Positions 58,691-64,000 of a DNA stretch of 64,000 nt are shown here, piece after piece; the stretch's first letter is position 1; each line of letters opens with the position of its first letter. A program made the translations under genes and the position numbers. A model generated the notes under the pieces. It worked only from the letters and a program-made list of their open reading frames with translations, was not told the origin of the DNA and did no database searches. Source of the DNA: Trema orientale (taxonomy: Eukaryota > Streptophyta > Magnoliopsida > Rosales > Cannabaceae); NCBI GenBank assembly GCA_002914845.1, contig JXTC01000274.1:12820-76819 (forward strand). Reading direction: 5' to 3'.

Positions 58691-58830
58691 TTTCTTTTCT
58701 TTTCCTTCGTTTCTTTTCTTTTTCTTTTCTTTCGTTTCTTTTCATTCTTTTCTTGGCTACTGTTCATTCTTTTCATTCTTTTCTTTCGTTTCTTTTCATT
58801 CTTTTCTTGGCTACTGTTCAAACTCTCTTC
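58680..58830. repeat. TTTTC-rich low-complexity tract with internal copy
   Basis: A pyrimidine tract of TTTTCTTTTC-like runs. TTCTTTTCTTGGCTACTGTTCA occurs in part twice (about 58747 and 58798), so it holds a short tandem duplication. Confidence 0.75.
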
Positions 58831-58850
58831 TTTTCAAAAGTTCTCTCTCA

Positions 58851-59560
58851 GAAGTAGCCAAAGGCAATAGCTTTCACTCAGACAAAGTGGTAGCCCTCTT
58901 CCTCGGTAGATTTTCCAAGACATAGTGATAGCTACATCCCAGCAAATTACTCAAGGCCAGCTTTCACACATGATACCTGGTAGCCTTCTTTGCCCATGAT
59001 ACCCAATACATTTCTTCTCTTTTCTTTCTTTCCCTCTTTTTTTTTTTCTCTAAATTGGCTACTTCACACTTTTTTTCTTACACTTTTTTTCTTGAAAATA
59101 ACCTCGCACTCAGCAGTAACCAAAGGCAATAACTTTCACTCAGACAAAGTGGTAGCCCTCTTCCCCGGTAGATTTTCCAAGACATAGTGATAGCTACATC
59201 CCAGCAAATTACTCAAGGCTAGTTTTCACACACGATACCTGGTAGCCTTCTTTGCCCATGATACCCAATACATTTCTTCTCTTTTCTTTCTTTCCCACTT
59301 TTTTTTTTCCCTCTAAATTGGCTACNTTTTTTTTTCTAAATTGGCTACTTCACACTTTTTTTTCTTGAAAATAACCTCGCACTCAGCATTAACCAAAGAC
59401 AATAGCTTTCACACAGATAAAGTGGTAGCCCTCTTCCCCGGTAGATTTTCCAAGACATAGTGATAGCTACATTTCAGCAAATTACTCAAGGTTAGCTTTC
59501 ACACACTATACCTGGTAGCCCTCTTTGCCTATGGTGCCCAATACTCTGCAGACCTAGAAA
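58851..59560. repeat. About 265-bp tandem repeat, three copies
   Basis: CCAAAGGCAATA with CACTCAGACAAAGTGGTAGCC and TTCCAAGACATAGTGATAGC starts at 58858, 59120 and about 59393; a fourth copy lies at about 60627. Copies share a T-rich tail and CTAAATTGGCTACTTCACAC. A single N at 59326 interrupts the second-to-third link. Confidence 0.85.
59326..59326. other. Single N in assembly
   Basis: Lies between GGCTAC and a T run, directly before the start of the large duplication. A marker of an uncertain join. Confidence 0.95.
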
Positions 59561-59949
59561 CCGCAGTTGAGACAAGAAATTGACTTGTGGTCATCAGAAA
59601 ATTTACAAATTTTCAATGTGCTACAACCATTAAACAAATGCTAGGATAAGAAGACAAGAGTAAACAGATGGTTGTGGGTTGAAAAATAATATGACAAGTC
59701 TCAATATTAATGGAGATATATTCTAGCTCATGTATAGTATAAGATTCAATATGACAAGAAGACTAATGATCATGAACAGACACAAGGCTCAACTGAAAAA
59801 TAAATTAAAATAAAATAAAAATAAATAAAAAAATATTGGACCGAGATAGAAATGTTAAGGTTAAAAAAAACAGTGAAACTCATTCAAATTTCAAATACAA
59901 TCAAAATTCATGATAGGTAAACATCCAAATAACAAAAAAGATTACCCTC

Positions 59950-60014
<65 letters not shown>

Positions 60015-60471
60015 AAGGGAGGAAAACTAACAGAGTCCCAACAATTGGTCATTGAGGATCCAAGACAAGACCGGCATGAAAGAGAGCATTGAGTGGGGTG
60101 AGAGAGCGTTCTTATAAAAATGCATGTGGGCATGGAGTTCACTGGCTATACACGTGCTCTAAAATCTAAATACGCTCTAGGTGAACGCATTATTATCCTC
60201 GTTCTCGAATCACAATTAATCCCTAAAATTTAAAAGTCAAAAGATCAAATATTATATTAAGAAAATCAAAGAAGTCATGTAATCATACAATCAGCAATAA
60301 AGTCAATTCAAACAATTTAAAGATCCTAAAATTTTATAAAATAAAAACATTTGAAACGGGGTATGTATATATTAAAACAATATACTGAAACAAGTGCCCA
60401 TCTATTGAATGGTGCCATATTAACAGAAGCGTTTGTATGCTACTAATGCTTGCCAAAAAGATAAAAGGTTG
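59335..60471. repeat. Large direct duplication, copy 1
   Basis: About 1.14 kb matching 60568-61681 with scattered differences, including microsatellite length and small indels. Both start with CTAAATTGG-TACTTCACAC and end with TGCTTGCC--AAGATAAAAGGTTG. The segment from about 59990 to 60300 resembles the (GA)n to CCCTAAAATTTAA part of the 1-kb array unit. Confidence 0.88.
59953..60015. repeat. (TA)n(GA)n compound microsatellite
   Basis: About 36 bases of TA repeat followed by about 24 bases of GA repeat. The short open frames across it are repeat translations. Confidence 0.95.
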
Positions 60472-60567
60472 CCCCTTTACTGTTTTAGTTAGGGATTGGC
60501 ACCTATGGCTGTAATTTTGATGATTTCTTATTATCTTCTTGTACTTTCTTTTTGTCTTACATNTTTC
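60472..60567. other. Spacer between the duplicate copies, with single N at 60563
   Basis: A 96-bp non-repeated stretch with an N at 60563, directly before copy 2. No gene seen. Confidence 0.8.
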
Positions 60568-61197
60568 CTCCTAAATTGGTTACTTCACACTTTTTTTCTT
60601 GAAAATAACCTCGCACTCAGCAGTAACCCAAGACAATAGCTTTCACACAGATAAAGTGGTAGCCCTCTTCCCTGGTAGATTTTCCAAGACATAGTGATAG
60701 CTACATCCCAGCAAATTACTCAAGGTTAGCTTTCACACACTATACCGGGTAGCCCTCTTTGCCCATGGTGCCCAATACTTTGTAGACCTAGAAATCGTAG
60801 TTGAGACATGAAATTGACTTATGGTCATCAGAGAGTTTACAAATTTTCAATGTGCTACAACCGTTAAACAAATGCTAGGATAAGAAGACGAGTAAACATA
60901 TGGTTATGGGTTGAAAAATAATATGACAAGTCTCAATATTAATGGAGATATATTCTAGCTCATGTATAGTATAAGATTCAATATGACAAGAGGACTACTG
61001 ATCATGAATAGACACAACAAGGCTCAACTGAAAAATAAATTAAAATAAAATAAAAATAATTAAAAAATAAACAAATAAAATACTGGACCAAGATAGAAAT
61101 GTTAAGGTTGAAAAAATAGTGAAACTCATTCAAATTTCAAATACAATCAAAATTCATAATAGGTAAACATCTAAATAACAAAAAATATTACACTCAA

Positions 61198-61231
<34 letters not shown>

Positions 61232-61681
61232 GGAGACTAACAGAGCCTCAACAATTGGTCATTGGGGATCCAAGACAGAAGCGGCATGAAAGAGAGCATT
61301 GAGTGGCGTGAGAGAGCATTCTTGTAAAAATGCATGTGGGCATGGAGTTCACTGGCTATATACATGCTTTAAAATCTAAATACGCTCCAGGTGATGACAT
61401 CCTTATCCTCATTCTCGAATCACAGTTAATCCCTAAAATTTAAAAGTCAAAAGATCAAATAAACATTAAGAAAAGCAAAGAAGTCATGTAACCATACAAT
61501 CAGCTATAAAGTCAATTCAAACAATTTAATGATCCTAAAATTTTATAAAATTAAATCATTTGAAACAGAGTATGTATATATTAAAACAACATACTGAAAC
61601 AAGTGCCCATCTATTGAATGGTGCCATATTAACAGAAGTGTTTGTATGCTACTAATGCTTGCCGGAAAGATAAAAGGTTGG
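60568..61681. repeat. Large direct duplication, copy 2
   Basis: Matches 59335-60471. Differences include a shorter (TA)n(GA)n tract (61197-61231) and an added AATTAAAAAATAAACAAATAA-like stretch near 61057. Its (GA)n to CCCTAAAATTTAA part again resembles the array unit. Confidence 0.88.
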
Positions 61682-61732
61682 CATTAATCCCTATCCCCTT
61701 AATTCGAATGACAATGAGATCATAAGAAGATT

Positions 61733-61832
61733 GTAACTTACTTTCTCCTTAAATATCAGCAGAATTGAAAAGTTTTTACATCCAACATCAACTGGTTCAA
61801 GCGTATTTTTCTCTTCCTCTTTCCCATCCTAT
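61733..61832 (-). other. Exon-like segment with splice-like borders, product unknown
   Basis: On the minus strand after AATAG (acceptor-like) one open frame reads DGKEEEKNTLEPVDVGCKNF then SILLIFKEK before GTAAGTTAC, a good donor. There are no stops across about 29 codons. The family is not recognised. It could be an exon of a minus-strand host gene whose other exons are not placed; chance cannot be excluded. Confidence 0.3.
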
Positions 61833-62245
61833 TCTGCATAATAAGAGAGATTAAAAGGTATACATCACAATAAGAAAGGGCAAGTAATAAGTACTGTTAA
61901 AGATATACTCGCACTTCAGATGCAAACTAAATATATCTGAAAGCTTCTTCCATTTTTCTGCAATCCTCCCCGAGTTGCTCACCAACGAACTTTGTTCAAA
62001 CCCATTGAAGCAACAACACACAATTCAAAATAGGCGTGCTCACTCACTATTTCAATGTGCTTTCTTTTAAATCAAAACAATATTCAAACAAAAATCCCAA
62101 GTACAATAGTCATCAGTTATAACAAGTATGCTCGCATATGCTTCGTAAAATGTAAATAAAATATCCAAATTAGCATATCCAGCATTTCACTCTCAGTTCA
62201 ACACAGAATAATTTAGGCATCAACCACAAGTGAAAGAATGGATCC

Positions 62246-62390
62246 ACATTACAAGTTCCGACAATTATGAACAGTTCAAGTAAAAGAATGAATAATTCCA
62301 CTAATCCATTCACACATTACATGTTCCGACGATTATGAACAGTTCAAGCAAAAAATTGAACAATTCCACTAATCCATTCATGCATCTTAT
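62246..62390. repeat. 68-bp tandem duplication
   Basis: ACATTACAAGTTCCGAC at 62246 and ACATTACATGTTCCGAC at 62314 start two copies that both include ATTATGAACAGTTCAAG and AATTCCACTAATCCATTCA, with few differences. Confidence 0.85.
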
Positions 62391-63338
62391 AATTGCATAC
62401 AATACAGTTCCAAAAGAACTATAAATGATCAACAATAATGCAAACTCAATGACTTTTGTACTAGAATATAGGTCGTTGTTCATTAGAAAACATCATTTTA
62501 CCTACACTACACTCTAATTCCCTACTACATAGACCTAACTTACATCAATAAGTTGAAGCATAAATATATAGGAATTCTCCCCTTCTCCGGAAACGGATAC
62601 TTAAGATCATCAACATTCTTTGATGATTGCTACCAATAAAACATGTCAAAACTAGTTATATATCAAGTATACACCCAATCAAATTTAAAGAACATAGTGA
62701 TGATACCATCACACTTAAATACCATTACTTAAATCCGAAATTTCAATTCAAGATAACAAAACATAACCCAATTCTAGAATTCCTCGTCAGCCATGACCCC
62801 TCTGCGAATTCCCAATTACATACGAGAATTTAATTTCACACATAACAATCCTAGCAGATAAAATCACCACGAAGAAGAAACTAAAACTAGACTATATAGA
62901 AACAATTTAATATTCATGAACAAACCACCAAAGAGGGAAAAAAAAGTACGAATCAAAAGTCAATTGGATAAGAAGCATTTTGTTATAAACCATAAGATCG
63001 GTACTTACATCAATCACCATCTATTTAATCAAGACCGACATAGAGATATCAAAGTAAAAGACACTATCCCTAATATTTTAAACAAATAACAACATATTAC
63101 GACAATTTGGACATATTGCAAAATTTTGAGTTACCAACGAGAATCTTCACATGAGTTGTATGTACATGTTACGTCTAGGAGAGAACTAAAGGGCACAGAA
63201 CCCGAAAGACTAACACAAAAATTGTCCTAGTCGAACGTGCTAAAAAACTCTAGGAAACGATAAAGAACCTGAACATTTAAGAGAAAAAGAATTTATGGAG
63301 ATAAGAAACAAAATTGTCAACTACTCTTTTAAATAAAA

Positions 63339-63377
<39 letters not shown>

Positions 63378-64000
63378 ACCTCAAGTGGTCCAGAAAATGA
63401 ACTTTTGAAGACACGAAATATATAAAGAACCAAGGTTTCCAAGGCATAAGATGAAATAAGTCCATGATGAGCACCCAATATACAGTTGTCGTAATAACAC
63501 CAGGCCTTTATCAGTATAATGCTCCGTTTGAATAAATGGTCTGATTTATTAGATGATCAACCTGTAGAAGCAAACAACATGATTTTGGTAAAGATGCTAA
63601 AGCATTTCATCAATTATTGTTCAAAGGAGAAGGTTTTGTGTAGAACCATGAAAAGCACCACTAACTTGATAGGAAAAAGTATACACAGCATGGCTCTATT
63701 CCCAATGATTTGGTCTCAAAAACCATGTCAATTATCAAGAAATAAGATAACAGAAAATGCCAAAACACCCACCAGGCATTTTTGCTACACCAGTGTCCCA
63801 GCTAGAAGATGGAAATTGAACATCAAAAGCTTCTCACTACCACAAAGCTAATTATATAAATACATACATACACATACATATACATATCTATGTAGAGAAA
63901 TATTCTTTGGTCCACCTCAACATGACAATTAAATGCTTTAATCTGGGTTTAAAGGAGGAAAAAAAGGTTAGAGAATCAAATAGTGGAAAAATGACTCACC
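62391..64000. other. AT-rich DNA without a recognised gene
   Basis: No protein family was recognised on either strand. It contains a (GA)n tract at about 63342-63375 and an ACATAC/CATATA-like run near 63858-63890. The 110-codon frame at 63519-63851 is the longest here but has no motif or typical coding look. On the minus strand a TTCTACAG splice-like site near 63563 is not matched by a protein-like frame. Confidence 0.45.

Noticed and set aside
59948..60142. Frames made of IYIYIY and SLSLSL at 59910-60142
   Set aside because: Translation of a (TA)n(GA)n microsatellite.
63519..63851. 110-codon plus-strand frame near the right edge
   Set aside because: No motif or known family; on AT-rich plant DNA a frame of this length can arise by chance. 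Left as unassigned.

Overview
This 64 kb window reads as repeat-dominated nuclear DNA of a flowering plant, probably a eudicot. It is AT-rich, has no operons or bacterial signals, and nearly every recognisable protein fragment belongs to a plant transposable element: Ty1/copia, Ty3/gypsy of the Tekay-like chromovirus type, SIRE-like copia, an L1-type LINE, and a CACTA (En/Spm) DNA transposon with a Ulp1-type protease. I found no intact host gene, tRNA, rRNA or CRISPR. The species cannot be told from the sequence alone.

Region 1-6.7 kb is nested. A decayed copia pol gene (1-2972) is split by a 1,664-bp solo LTR (906-2569) flanked by a perfect 5-bp target duplication. It is cut off in its RNase H domain and joined in frame to a CACTA transposase (TNP2). 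The CACTA remnant continues through a DUF8039-like segment and an intron-bearing C48/Ulp1 protease gene to a dense field of subterminal repeats and a right-end TIR near 6.69 kb. Region 6.7-9.5 kb has non-coding DNA, the broken 5' end of an LRR receptor-kinase-like gene (8064-8293) and a copia-type LTR relic. Region 9.5-19.3 kb is an L1 LINE split into an RT part and an RNase H/3' end part. Between them lie a minus-strand LTR-like segment with a 60-bp tandem repeat, a 38-base assembly gap, and a 5'-truncated Ty3/gypsy element (gag-PR-RT-RH-IN-chromodomain) with a 3.0-kb 3' LTR. Region 19.5-28.4 kb has an LTR-like segment and then a SIRE-type copia element with a 5' LTR and PBS. Its interior is internally deleted, and a roughly 950-bp segment occurs three times in tandem. 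An env-position ORF and polypurine tract follow, but the 3' LTR is missing.

Region 28.4-56.2 kb is the most striking part: a roughly 27.8-kb head-to-tail array of about 25 diverged units of about 1.02 kb. Each typical unit contains two 190-bp sub-repeats and a (GA)n tract. A 2.79-kb minus-strand solo LTR, of the same family as the gypsy element at 15.5 kb, sits inside the array. Region 56.2-64 kb holds diverged single or low-copy versions of pieces of the array unit, so the array may have been seeded from this neighbouring locus. It also has exon-like minus-strand segments with splice-like borders, several direct duplications (one pair bordered by single N bases, a warning about assembly), microsatellites, and otherwise unrecognised AT-rich DNA.

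The elements do not form a working pathway. The window is a record of nested insertion, truncation and local tandem amplification. The points most worth a second look are the 1-kb array and its possible seed locus, the repeated 10-bp palindrome TGTTGCAACA in the SIRE-like element, the CACTA-carried protease with its catalytic residues kept, and the copia-CACTA fusion frame.
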